From: Desulfovibrio sp. JC022
GTDB taxonomy: Bacteria > Desulfobacterota > Desulfovibrionia > Desulfovibrionales > Desulfovibrionaceae
Assembly (NCBI RefSeq): GCF_010470665.1
Contig: NZ_VOPZ01000013.1
Coordinates: 1 to 64,000, forward strand
Length of the DNA stretch: 64,000 bases
Direction: 5' to 3'
This document shows, one piece after another, positions 15,895 through 24,991 of the stretch. Both the position numbers and the translations under genes were made by a program. Position 1 is the stretch's first letter; the number at the start of each line of letters is the position of its first letter. Below the pieces are notes generated by a model. The model was not told where the DNA came from and ran no database searches. It saw only the letters and a program-made list of their open reading frames with translations.

Positions 15895-16956
15895 TTGACT
15901 GCACTGCGCACGACCCCCCTGACTGAGTGGCACCGTGAAAACGGCGCAAAACTTGTCCCCTTTGCCGGATTCGAAATGCCCGTCCAGTACAAAGGCATTA
16001 TCGTTGAACATAAACACACTCGTGAAAATGTCGGCGTTTTCGACATCAGCCACATGGGTGAGTTTAAACTTACCGGAAAAGGAGCCAAAGACGGCCTTAA
16101 CAAAGTGGTTACCCAGAATCTGGATACCCTCGCACCGGGCAAATGCCGTTACGGCTTCTTACCCAACGAAAAAGGTGGCGTCCTTGATGACCTGATTATA
16201 TACTGCCTTGCTGAAGATTCTTACATGCTGGTAGTTAACGGCTCCTGCGAAGAAGGAGATTTTAACTGGATTGATTCCAGACTTCCTGATGGTCTGAGCT
16301 TTGAAAATATTTCCTACGAAACCGCTAAAATCGACTTGCAGGGTCCTTTGGCTCTTGATGTTCTGGAATCTGTTTTCGGACGTGATTTCAAACATCTCAA
16401 GTACTTCAACTTTGAAGAAACTGAATTTGACGGCTACAAGCTGATCGTCAGCCGTACCGGATATACCGGTGAGCTTGGTTACGAATTCTACCTCCCCGCC
16501 GACAAAGCAGTTTCCTTGTGGGAAAAACTGGTTGCGGATGAAAGAGTCGAACCTATCGGACTCGGTGCACGCGATACCCTGCGCCTTGAGTGCGGCTACC
16601 CTCTTTACGGTCAGGATCTCGATACCGAGCACAATCCCCGTGAAGGCGGCTACAGCTTCCTGCTGCCCGCAGACGCTTATACCGATGTAAAAGAAATCCT
16701 TATCCCGTTGACCATCGAAGGTCGCCGTTCTGCCCGTCACGATGACATCGTCATGCTCGACGGCAAAGAAGTGGGTAAAGTTACCAGCGGTTCCTTCTCC
16801 CCAACTCTCGGTTACTCCATCGCACTGGCTTATGTTGCCAAAGATGCTGCTGAAGCTGAAAACTTCACCATCAAGGGCGCACGCAAGGATCTTGAAGCCA
16901 AGAAAAGCGAGCTGCCTTTCTACAAAGAAGGCACTGCGCGTAAGAAGCTGGATTAA
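15895..16956 (+). CDS. gcvT: Aminomethyltransferase (glycine cleavage T protein)
   Basis: A 353-residue tetrahydrofolate-dependent T protein that takes the aminomethyl group from H protein, giving methylene-THF and ammonia. Seen: LVPFAGFEMPVQYKG at the N-terminus, VFDISHMGEFKLTG at about 44-57 (folate-binding domain), and GYTGELGYEFYLP near 190. It begins with TTG at 15895; GGAG lies 7 nt upstream and no ATG is in reach. GcvH and GcvP genes are not in the window, so the rest of the complex is elsewhere. Confidence 0.93.
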   Translation: MTALRTTPLTEWHRENGAKLVPFAGFEMPVQYKGIIVEHKHTRENVGVFDISHMGEFKLTGKGAKDGLNKVVTQNLDTLAPGKCRYGFLPNEKGGVLDDLIIYCLAEDSYMLVVNGSCEEGDFNWIDSRLPDGLSFENISYETAKIDLQGPLALDVLESVFGRDFKHLKYFNFEETEFDGYKLIVSRTGYTGELGYEFYLPADKAVSLWEKLVADERVEPIGLGARDTLRLECGYPLYGQDLDTEHNPREGGYSFLLPADAYTDVKEILIPLTIEGRRSARHDDIVMLDGKEVGKVTSGSFSPTLGYSIALAYVAKDAAEAENFTIKGARKDLEAKKSELPFYKEGTARKKLD

Positions 16957-16981
16957 TTTCCAGAGTCTGAAAGATGAATTC

Positions 16982-17020
16982 AACCCCGCTGCTTTCCAAG
17001 TGGCGGGGTTTCTTTTTTTT
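16982..17020 (+). terminator. Terminator of gcvT
   Basis: AACCCCGC ... GCGGGGTT stem followed by TTCTTTTTTTT. Confidence 0.85.
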
Positions 17021-17043
17021 CCAAGGAACATTAGAACTTAGCC

Positions 17044-17664
17044 ATGAACAATATCGCTAAATATTTATTTATATCCCTAGTACTGACAACTATTAGCCTA
17101 ACAGCTTTTAACGCTGAAGCTGGCTTTGTGCCGTACGGGAGAATATTCAAAGCTGTTAAAGACGAACGGCCATATGTCACACAAGCTCAAGACAGCAGGT
17201 TGCAAATACAATTGCATAAAGCTCTTCTGCTGAATTGCCCGGAAAATCTGATCAATGTTTCAAGCTATGTATATTCAGGACATGGATTCATAATCGGCGA
17301 AGTTAAAGATAATGCTGAGCGGGAAACCCTGATAAATTGCGCAAAGAGTATAAGTAAATTGAACGGAATCAGCTACTTTTTGCCCCGGACGAAAGCCTAT
17401 GATGCCACCGTCTCTTCAGGACTTGAGATAAAACTTAAGAGCTTAATTGATCCAAAATACCCATCATCTAAAGTTACTGTAAAAGTGGTGCAAAACACTG
17501 TGGTTATTCTTGGTGTACTCGAGCCTCAAGAACAAGAATCCGTGTGTAAATCAATACAGAAAATATCTGGAACAACTAAGATCATTAATTTTCTTCAAGC
17601 CCCGCAACAGCAGAAGAAATTAAAAAAAAGATTTCGCCCCTTGCGCAATCTTTTTAGTGAATAA
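17044..17664 (+). CDS. Exported BON-domain-like protein
   Basis: A 206-residue protein with a signal peptide (MNNIAKYLFISLVLTTISLT, cleavage near AEA-G). Two BON-like alpha/beta repeats appear at about 45-115 (SRLQIQLHKALL..., GHGFIIGEVKDNAERETLI) and 120-190 (SGLEIKLKSLIDPKYPSSKV, VVQNTVVILGVLEPQEQESV). BON domains (OsmY type) bind phospholipids or peptidoglycan-related surfaces and act in envelope stress. The C-terminal 15 residues are very basic (KKLKKRFRPLRNLF). Stands alone between gcvT and a methyltransferase gene. Confidence 0.7.
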   Translation: MNNIAKYLFISLVLTTISLTAFNAEAGFVPYGRIFKAVKDERPYVTQAQDSRLQIQLHKALLLNCPENLINVSSYVYSGHGFIIGEVKDNAERETLINCAKSISKLNGISYFLPRTKAYDATVSSGLEIKLKSLIDPKYPSSKVTVKVVQNTVVILGVLEPQEQESVCKSIQKISGTTKIINFLQAPQQQKKLKKRFRPLRNLFSE

Positions 17665-17840
17665 GTGAAGCGAGCTGCCATTTAGAAGTGGACATACTAA
17701 ATCACGTAAGCTAAATGCTCCTCATTATGTGCAGACTTTAATCATATAAAGACCTATCGGCTCTTACGTTGTCCTGCCTTCACTCGGTATGAGGCAACAC
17801 TTTCAAATAATATTCTATGTAAGGATATTAAGGTTTTGTT

Positions 17841-18677
17841 ATGTTTAAAGATCTTTTGGACATTAATTCACGTCCCCTGCCTTTTGAATTCTATACTGCA
17901 TCCGACCTTTGGACAGATGAGCATATTTCAAAACAAATGCTCAAGTATCACTTGAACCCTGATGTAGATGCCGCTTCCCGCAATTCCCAGTTTATCGCTG
18001 AATCCTCAGAATGGATAATCAACCGGTTTGATTTGGTATCCGGTAAAAGGGTCGCTGATTTCGGATGCGGTCCCGGTCTATACACCACTGCTTTTGCGCA
18101 AGGCGGAGCAAGTGTAACCGGAATCGACTTCTCGACTAATTCTATTGGATATGCCCGTGAACAAGCTGGCAATAAGAATCTTGAAATCAAGTATATCGAT
18201 ACCGATTATCTAAAATTCAACACGGACAAACGCTTTAATCTTATCACTATGATCATGTGTGATTTTTGCGCGCTAAGTCCTGCTCAGCGTCGGATAATGC
18301 TTCATAAATTCCACTCCCTTCTTAAACCGGGCGGTTCAGTTCTGCTGGATGTTTTTTCCCTGAATGCTTTTAACTGCCTTTCTGAAGAACATGTTTTTGA
18401 GCCCAATCTCATGGATGGTTTCTGGTCGTCTGGAGACTACTTCGGGTTTATGAACAGATTTAAATATGAATCCGAAAAGGTTGTTCTGGAAAAATATAAC
18501 ATTATTGAGGCTGAACGTACTCGCACAATTTATAACTGGTTGCAGTACTTTTCACCAAATGATTTGGAAGCCGAATTCCTCAATTGCGGGTTCAGCAAAA
18601 TTGAATTGCTGGGTAACGTAGCTGGAAACAAGTACCAAAGCGAAAGCAATGAATTTTCTATCGTTGCCCATAAGTAG
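17841..18677 (+). CDS. Class I SAM-dependent methyltransferase
   Basis: A 278-residue protein with a Rossmann-type methyltransferase core: VADFGCGPGLYTTAFAQGG (motif I) at about 75-93, VTGIDFST (motif II acidic end), and LLKPGGSVLLDVFS after FHS near 155-170. A C-terminal extension holds aromatic residues that could form the acceptor pocket. Substrate unknown; UbiE/small-molecule type rather than DNA methyltransferase, since no NPPY is present. Monocistronic, followed by a clear terminator. Confidence 0.88.
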   Translation: MFKDLLDINSRPLPFEFYTASDLWTDEHISKQMLKYHLNPDVDAASRNSQFIAESSEWIINRFDLVSGKRVADFGCGPGLYTTAFAQGGASVTGIDFSTNSIGYAREQAGNKNLEIKYIDTDYLKFNTDKRFNLITMIMCDFCALSPAQRRIMLHKFHSLLKPGGSVLLDVFSLNAFNCLSEEHVFEPNLMDGFWSSGDYFGFMNRFKYESEKVVLEKYNIIEAERTRTIYNWLQYFSPNDLEAEFLNCGFSKIELLGNVAGNKYQSESNEFSIVAHK

Positions 18678-18688
18678 CTGAATATATT

Positions 18689-18728
18689 AAGAGGAGTCGT
18701 TTTCAAGATAAAAAACGGCTCCTCTTTT
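18689..18728 (+). terminator. Terminator after methyltransferase
   Basis: AAGAGGAGTCGTTTT ... AAAACGGCTCCTCTT stem followed by TTAT. Confidence 0.75.
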
Positions 18729-19088
18729 ATTCTAATTCCGAGCAATTATGTCAGATCAGCAACAATAGCTTATTTACTGCTCATAAGTTCATCACCTCTC
18801 CAAACAAAAACACTAATATTTAAGAGTGTTATCCAAAATAATCCCAAACAGCTCTTTATTACTCAAATAGATCTGAATTAAATTCATCACATCTCTTAAC
18901 ACTTAATTAATATTAAATTTATTTGTTAAAATTCAACAAGATAAGACGTGAACGAATAATTATATCAAATACCGCACATATTAAATTGTGTCATTCACAT
19001 CGCAAGCAACTATTTTTTCCCTTCATCCCTCTTGACCGATAGTTTGATTTCCAGATGATTGGAACACCCTCAAATTTCAGGAGCGATG
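18729..19088. promoter_or_regulatory. AT-rich upstream region of the formate dehydrogenase operon
   Basis: 360 nt without a gene, notably AT-rich. It must hold the fdh promoter. I could not pick a convincing -35/-10 pair or an FNR/HcpR-type palindrome; TTGTG..CACA elements near 18988 are not properly spaced. Confidence 0.3.
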
Positions 19089-22000
19089 ATGAATATTAAT
19101 CGTAGAGATTTTGTGAAGCTGACGACTGCGGCAGCTGCTGGTCTTGCTGCGGTTCCAGCGTTCGGCGGGCTTGGGAAAGCCTTTGCGAACACTGCTGAAG
19201 AACGGGCAAAGCAACTCAGTCCTAAATGGACACAGCAGACTACTTCAGTCTGTGCGTTCTGTTCCGTGGGTTGCGGTCTGCTGGTCAATACCGACCTCGA
19301 GACCAAACGCGCTGTGAACGTGGAAGGTAACCCTGACCACCCCATTAACGAAGGTGCCCTCTGCGCCAAGGGTGCGGCATCCATCCAGATGACCGAAAAC
19401 CCGAAGCGTCCCGGCAAATTCCTGTACCGCGCCCCCTTCAGCGGCGAATGGGAAGAAAAAGATTGGGATTTCTGTAAAAAACGCATCGCCAAGTTGATCA
19501 AAAAATCTCGCGATGAAAGCTTTGAAAAGAAAAATGCCAAGGGACAGGTGGTCAACCGCACCATGGGTATCGCCTCTCTCGGTTCCGCTGCGCTGGATAA
19601 CGAAGAATGTTATGCCATGCACAGTTTCATGCGTTCACTCGGCCTGGTCTATGTTGAGCACCAGGCTCGTATCTGACACAGCGCAACTGTTGCGGCTCTG
19701 GTAGAGTCGTTCGGACGCGGCGCGATGACCAACCACTGGAATGACCTTCAGAACAGTGATTGCATTTTGATAATGGGCAGTAACGCTGCCGAAAACCATC
19801 CCATTTCCTTTAAGTGGGCTGTAAAAGCACAGAAACGCGGTGCTAAGATCATCCATGTGGACCCGCGCTTCACCCGTACTTCCGCACGCTCGGATGCATA
19901 CATTGCTTTACGCTCCGGTACTGATATCGCTGTACTGGGCGGTATGATCAATTACATCATCAAAAACAAGCGGTACTTCCATAAATATATGGTCGAGTAC
20001 ACAAACGCTTCGTTTATTGTCGGTAAAGATTTTGATTTCAAAGACGGTCTTTTTTCAGGATTCGACCACAAGTCCAATTCCTACGATAAGTCCAAATGGG
20101 CATTTGAAATGGACGACAAAGGTATCCCCAAGCAGGATAAATCCTTGCAGGATCCCAATTGTGTTTTCCAGATTCTGAAAAAGCATTACGCACGCTACAC
20201 CCCGGATAAAGTATCCTCCATCTCCGGTGTGTCCGTAAAAGACCTTGAACTGCTCTACAGCACCTACACCGCCACCGGAAAACAGGATAAAGCCGGAACC
20301 ATCATGTATGCCATGGGCTGGACCCAGCATACTGTCGGTGTGCAAAATATCCGTGCCATGGCCATGATTCAGCTCATGCTCGGTAACATCGGTGTTGCTG
20401 GTGGTGGCGTTAACGCCCTGCGCGGCGAATGTAACGTACAGGGTTCCACTGACTACGCCCTGCTCTATCACATTCTCCCCGGCTACCTGAAAACTCCCCT
20501 TGCCGGACAGGACACCCTTGAGCAGTACAACACTACTTACACTCCAAAGACAAACGATCCTGAATCCGCCAACTGGTGGCAGCACTATCCCAAGTACTCG
20601 GCCAGCCTGATCAAGGCCATGTACTCCGAGGATACCCCTGAACAGGGCTATCAGTACCTGCCCCGCCTTGATAACCACAAGGCCAGCGTCTATTCATGGA
20701 TTCCGCTCATCGACCGCATGTATGAAGGCAAATTCAGCGGCAGCCTGATCTGGGGTATGAACCCGGCCTGCTCCAGCTCCGACTCAGTCAAGACCCGTAA
20801 GGCTCTCGGCAAACTGGACTGGATGGTCAACGTCAACCTTTTCCAGTGTGAAACAAGTGATTTCTGGAAAGGTCCTGATATGGATCCCAAGAAGATCAAG
20901 ACTGAAACCTTCTTCATTCCCTGTGCTTCTGCAATCGAGAAAGAAGGTTCCGTATCCAACTCCGGTCGCTGGATGCAGTGGCGCTACAAAGGTCCTGACG
21001 CTTTTGGCGATGTCATGACTGACGGTCATTACTTCCATGAAATCTGGGAAGAGCTCAAAGCCCTCTATGAAAAAGAAGGCGGCGTTTACCCCGAACCCAT
21101 CACCCATCTCAGCTTTGACAACATGTGCGAGAAAAATGACCACGGTCACATGGAATTCAGCGCACGCAAGACCGCCAAACTTTGCAACGGCTGGTTCACC
21201 CGCGATGTTGAAGTAAAGGGTAAGAAATTCAAAAAAGGACAACAGGTCCCCAGCTTCGCCTATTTGCAGGCAGACGGTTCCACTACCTCCGGTAACTGGC
21301 TGTACTGTAACTCTGTTACCGATGCTGAAAACAAAAGTATGCGCCACGACAATTCCCAGACCAAGGAACAGGCCAATATCGGACTCTTCCCCAACTGGAC
21401 ATGGTGCTGGCCTGTTAACCGCCGTATCCTCTACAACAGAGCTTCTGTTGATGAAAAGGGACAGCCATGGGCACCCAAGAAAGCAGTTATCAAATGGAAC
21501 GGCTCCAAGTGGATCGGTGATGTTCCTGACGGCGGCTGGAAGCCCGGTACCCGTCATCCGTTCATCATGCGTAAGAACGGTTTCGGTCAGCTTTACGGCC
21601 CCGGCCGCGCTGACGGTCCCCTGCCGGAATACTACGAGCCTCTGGAATGCCCGGTAAATAAGCATCCTTTCTCCAAAACCCTGCACAACCCCACGGCAGT
21701 TCAAGTTGAGGGTGAGGAAAAGGCAGTCTGCGATCCGCGCTACCCCTTCGTCGGTACCACCTACCGTATCACCGAACACTGGCAGACCGGTTCCATGACC
21801 CGCTGGCAGGACTGGCTGGTTGAAGCCGAGCCGCAGATGTTCGTGGAAATCAGCCCCGAACTGGCTAAACTGCGCGGCATTGAAAACGGCGAAAAAGTCA
21901 CTGTTGAAAGTGTACGCGGATCACTCTGGGCCATTGCCATGGTTACTGAGCGTATCCAGCCTTACAACATCAACGGAACCGATGTTCACATGGTTGGTAT

Positions 22001-22148
22001 GCCCTGGCATTACGGCTGGATAACTCCCATCAACGGCGGAGACTCCGCAAACATCGTAACTCCCAACGTAGGCGATCCGAATACCGGTATCCCCGAATAC
22101 AAGGCCTTCATGGTCAACATCCGCAAGTGGAAGGAGGGTGATAAGTAA
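19089..22148 (+). CDS. fdnG: Formate dehydrogenase alpha subunit, selenocysteine-containing (Mo/W-bisPGD)
   Basis: One 1,019-residue gene read through an in-frame TGA at 19674-19676 that encodes selenocysteine. Upstream and downstream parts are in the same frame, and the context EHQARI-Sec-HSATVAAL matches the active site of FdnG-type enzymes. The N-terminus (INRRDFVKLTTAAAAGLAAV) is a Tat signal, so it acts in the periplasm. CAFCSVGCGLL plus CAKGAAS bind the [4Fe-4S] cluster. It oxidises formate to CO2. ATG 19089 is chosen over 19086 because AGGAG is 5 nt away rather than 2. The C-terminal cofactor-binding domain (GEKVTVESVRGSLWA) is present, and the gene overlaps fdhB by one base. Confidence 0.95.
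19674..19710 (+). promoter_or_regulatory. Bacterial SECIS element at the Sec codon
   Basis: Directly after UGA, GGCTCT-GGT-AGAGTC (19694-19708) folds into a six-pair hairpin about 17 nt from the codon, with a GGU apical loop, the position and kind of loop SelB recognises. Predicted by eye only. Confidence 0.55.
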
Positions 22149-22891
22149 TGTCCGGTAAAAGCTTCTTTGTAGATCTCTCCCTTTGTACCGCCTGCCGTGG
22201 TTGTCAGGTTGCCTGCAAACAGTGGAAAAAGCTCCCTGCTGAGCATACCCGCAACGTGGGTTCCCATCAGAACCCGCAGGACCTTTCATCTAAAACCATT
22301 CGTCTGGTCCGCTTCAACGAAGCCCGCGACGAAGACGGTAAGTTCCGCTGGCTCTTCTTCCCGGAACAGTGCCGTCACTGCATCGAACCTCCCTGCAAGT
22401 ACATCGCGAACATGTACACTCCGGGTTCTGTAGTACAAGACGAAAAAACCGGCGCGGTGGTCATGACCGACAAGGCCGTTATCCGCAAGGGTAAACTTGA
22501 AAGCTGGGAAATGTGTCCATACAACGTCCCCCGTCAGGACAAAGACACCGGACTTTGGTCCAAGTGTGACATGTGTCTTGACCGTGTGGAAATGGGCATG
22601 CTGCCTGCCTGTGTGCAAAGCTGCCCCACCGGAACAATGAACTTCGGTGACCGTGCGGATATGCTCAAGATGGCCAAAGAAAGGCTTGCGGAAGTCAAGA
22701 AGACCAATCCCAACGCCTATCTAGCTGATCCTGATGACGTGCGTGTCATCTATCTCTGTGAAACCAAACCGGAAAGTTACCATGAAAATGTTGTCGCTTC
22801 CGCTGATCAGCGTAAGACAATCATGGCTGAGGTAAGTCCATCTAAAACATCAAGACGCGGATTCCTTACCGCTCTTAAGAATAAAGCCTAG
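22148..22891 (+). CDS. fdhB: Formate dehydrogenase iron-sulfur (beta) subunit
   Basis: A 247-residue ferredoxin-type subunit that carries electrons from the alpha subunit toward cytochrome. Four Cys groups are visible: CTACRGCQVACKQW (about 14-27), CRHCIEPPCKYI (about 76), CDMCLDRVEMGMLPACVQSC (about 139-158), and CPYNVPRQ plus neighbours, fitting four [4Fe-4S] clusters. The ATG overlaps the alpha-subunit stop. No signal peptide, so it would be co-exported with the Tat-bearing alpha subunit. Odd: the last residues are TSRRGFLTALKNKA, which looks like a Tat motif but at the wrong end. Confidence 0.93.
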   Translation: MSGKSFFVDLSLCTACRGCQVACKQWKKLPAEHTRNVGSHQNPQDLSSKTIRLVRFNEARDEDGKFRWLFFPEQCRHCIEPPCKYIANMYTPGSVVQDEKTGAVVMTDKAVIRKGKLESWEMCPYNVPRQDKDTGLWSKCDMCLDRVEMGMLPACVQSCPTGTMNFGDRADMLKMAKERLAEVKKTNPNAYLADPDDVRVIYLCETKPESYHENVVASADQRKTIMAEVSPSKTSRRGFLTALKNKA

Positions 22892-22908
22892 CAGGCAGGA
22901 GAGATAAG

Positions 22909-23322
22909 ATGAAAAAATTATTGATCGCATGCCTGTGTATGATGGGCATTGTGTTCGTAGCCATCGGCGCGGGCGCACAGGAAGATTGGACCGCACCGGA
23001 CGACGACCTTGTCATTGATTTTATCAAACCAAAGAAAGAAATCGGTGTAGTATTCAACCACTCCAGCCATGAAAACTATGAGTGCGTTGACTGCCACCAT
23101 AACATCAAGAAATCCGGAGAGCCGACAAGTTGTGCCACCTGTCACGACAATTTTTCGGCCATGCCGACCAAGGGCTACAAGTCCTACTTCAAAGCCATGC
23201 ACTACAAGCGCAACAACACAAAGCGCCCTTCCTGCTTGGGATGTCATGTTAAAGAATTCGGTAACGACAAGGAAATGACCGGCTGCGTTAACTCCGCCTG
23301 TCATCCTGAAGGAATAAAATAA
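22909..23322 (+). CDS. Tetraheme class III cytochrome (cytochrome c3 family) of the formate dehydrogenase operon
   Basis: A 137-residue protein with a Sec signal peptide (cleavage near AGA-QEDW). Four heme attachment sites: CVDCHH, CATCHD, CLGCHV and the wider CVNSACH, a mix of CxxCH and CxxxxCH typical of cytochrome c3. Extra His (FNHSSH, AMHY) can be sixth ligands, giving bis-His hemes. It probably takes electrons from the FeS subunit in the periplasm and passes them to the cytochrome pool or membrane complexes. AGGAGA precedes the ATG, 17 nt after fdhB; a terminator follows. Confidence 0.92.
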   Translation: MKKLLIACLCMMGIVFVAIGAGAQEDWTAPDDDLVIDFIKPKKEIGVVFNHSSHENYECVDCHHNIKKSGEPTSCATCHDNFSAMPTKGYKSYFKAMHYKRNNTKRPSCLGCHVKEFGNDKEMTGCVNSACHPEGIK

Positions 23323-23377
23323 CAACTAAATACAGTCTACATTCTACGCAAGGACGAATTCGTCCGAGCACTCCACA

Positions 23378-23404
23378 AGAAACCCGCTTCGGCGGGTTTC
23401 TTTG
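23378..23404 (+). terminator. Terminator of the formate dehydrogenase operon
   Basis: AAGAAACCCGC-TTCG-GCGGGTTTCTT, a UUCG-type tetraloop hairpin followed by TGTTT. Confidence 0.88.
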
Positions 23405-23521
23405 TTTATATGAACATTTAAAATATACTATGAAAATGCTATGAATCCATATAGTGAAAAAAAGGAGAAATTGATTACAAAACACAGACGACTACTATTG
23501 ATTCAAGAGTTAAAGGATATT

Positions 23522-24412
23522 ATGTTTTTTTCCATTTTTCGGTTTTTTTTTATTTCACTCTGCCTTATCGGCTTTTGGGGAATATCCGGGAATGCTTCAG
23601 CTGTTGAAGTCATCACCATTCCTTTTACTCAACCGGATGACCGCAGAAGTGATTACAATCTCGACTTATTAAAACTGGCATTGGAAAAATCAGTCCCGGA
23701 GTATGGTGCGTATGAATTAAAAATATATGAACTGCCTACTGAACAGTTAAGGGCCTTACGCTTGATGAAAAACGGCAGAGGTATTGACCTGACTTGGTCC
23801 ATGACCTCAAAGGAAAGGGAAAAGGAATTTTTGCCTATACGCATCCCGATGCAGAAAGGCCTGTTATCGCATCGCATATTTCTTATAAAGCCTGAAAATC
23901 AGGTTGCATTCCGCAACGTAAATACAATTGATGACCTAAAAACATACAAAGCCGGACAGGGATATGATTGGCCGGATACTGCAATTTTAAAAGCAAACGG
24001 ACTGCCTACGACAACATGCTCTCAATATCAATTCTGCTTTAAGATGCTTGATGAAGGGAGGTTTGATTATTTCCCCCGTGGCGTATGTGAACCTTGGGGG
24101 GAAATAACAGAACATCAAGATATGGATTTTACTGTCGAAAAGACAATTATGCTGCGTTATCCTTCACCGCTATATTTCTTTGTAAGCCGCAATAATCCCG
24201 AGCTTGCTAAGCGCGTTGAAAAAGGCTTGCGTATTGCCTTAGAAGACGGATCTTTTGACAAACTTTTTTACAACCATCCAATGATGAAAGAAGCTTTTGC
24301 AAAGGCCAGGTTGTCCAAACGTAAGATTATTGACCTTAAAAACCCAACTCTTCCTCCGGAAACTCCGCTTGAAGACAAATCACTCTGGATTGACCTCAGT
24401 AAGGTTCCTTAG
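23522..24412 (+). CDS. Periplasmic binding protein (SBP-like), orphan
   Basis: About 296 residues from the ATG at 23522 (AAAGGA 4 nt upstream; this start gives a signal peptide MFFSIFRFFFISLCLIGFWG, cleavage near ASA-V). The mature part resembles a periplasmic amino-acid-type binding fold: VEVITIPFTQPDDRRSDYN, later YKAGQGYDWPDTAILKANGL and FDYFPRGVCEPWGEITEHQD. The frame is open further upstream but that part is not signal-like. No transporter nearby; the ligand may be a small molecule sensed for chemotaxis or regulation. Function not established. Confidence 0.65.
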   Translation: MFFSIFRFFFISLCLIGFWGISGNASAVEVITIPFTQPDDRRSDYNLDLLKLALEKSVPEYGAYELKIYELPTEQLRALRLMKNGRGIDLTWSMTSKEREKEFLPIRIPMQKGLLSHRIFLIKPENQVAFRNVNTIDDLKTYKAGQGYDWPDTAILKANGLPTTTCSQYQFCFKMLDEGRFDYFPRGVCEPWGEITEHQDMDFTVEKTIMLRYPSPLYFFVSRNNPELAKRVEKGLRIALEDGSFDKLFYNHPMMKEAFAKARLSKRKIIDLKNPTLPPETPLEDKSLWIDLSKVP

Positions 24413-24919
24413 TCAGCTTTTATTTTTAAATCGTTCATCAGACTTCAACGTCTCGGATTTTTCCGCATTGGTTTCCAGCCATCCGAAACGGTCGGCGGGT
24501 ACAGCATCAAACTTTGTGACGTAAGGCTTGATATCGATCAACGGGGTTCCGTCCAGCACATCAACGCCTCGGATATGCAAAATATGTCCCTCAATACGGA
24601 GTAATTCCACAGTGGACTTACCGATCATATTCGGTCTGCGCGGGGCACGGGTTGAAAAAAGCCCCCGCTCCTCTGTATCCATGAAAGGTTTGACTTTCAG
24701 CTTGTAGCCATCGTTTTTATGGAAATGATACAGCAGGATTATATGCGAAAAACCTTCAAGATCCTGTAAGCCTTCTTCTAAAGCACCGTGAAGTTCGATT
24801 GTCCCTTCAATGTCTTTTGCTCCCGAAGGTTGAATAGGCATACCTTCAAGAGTCTCAAAGGGGGAGCGGATGTATCCGATGGGATGAAATATTATGGCAT
24901 CTTTTTCAGGTAACGGCAT
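24413..24919 (-). CDS. trmO: tRNA (N6-threonylcarbamoyladenosine(37)-N6)-methyltransferase, TrmO/TsaA family
   Basis: A 168-residue SAM-dependent enzyme that methylates t6A37 in tRNA-Thr. Family landmarks: FHPIGYIRSPFETLEGMPIQ at the N-terminus, LEGFSHIILLYHFHKNDGY at about 54-72, the signature GLFSTRAPRRPNMIGKSTVE at about 89-108, and VLDGTPLIDIKPYVTKFD near 130. Ends 1 nt after the stop of the convergent binding-protein gene. Length normal. Confidence 0.88.
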   Translation of the reverse strand: MPLPEKDAIIFHPIGYIRSPFETLEGMPIQPSGAKDIEGTIELHGALEEGLQDLEGFSHIILLYHFHKNDGYKLKVKPFMDTEERGLFSTRAPRRPNMIGKSTVELLRIEGHILHIRGVDVLDGTPLIDIKPYVTKFDAVPADRFGWLETNAEKSETLKSDERFKNKS

Positions 24920-24991
24920 TTTATCCTCCGTTATTCAAAGTTGATTCAGTCTCTGAAGTTAAAGTAACACTTCAAGAACTGTTCGATCAAT

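Noticed and set aside
19059-19725. Two separate formate-dehydrogenase genes or a nonsense-disrupted pseudogene
   Set aside because: The TGA is in frame with both parts, the peptide context matches Sec formate dehydrogenases, a hairpin follows it, and yedF is present; a single selenoprotein gene explains all.
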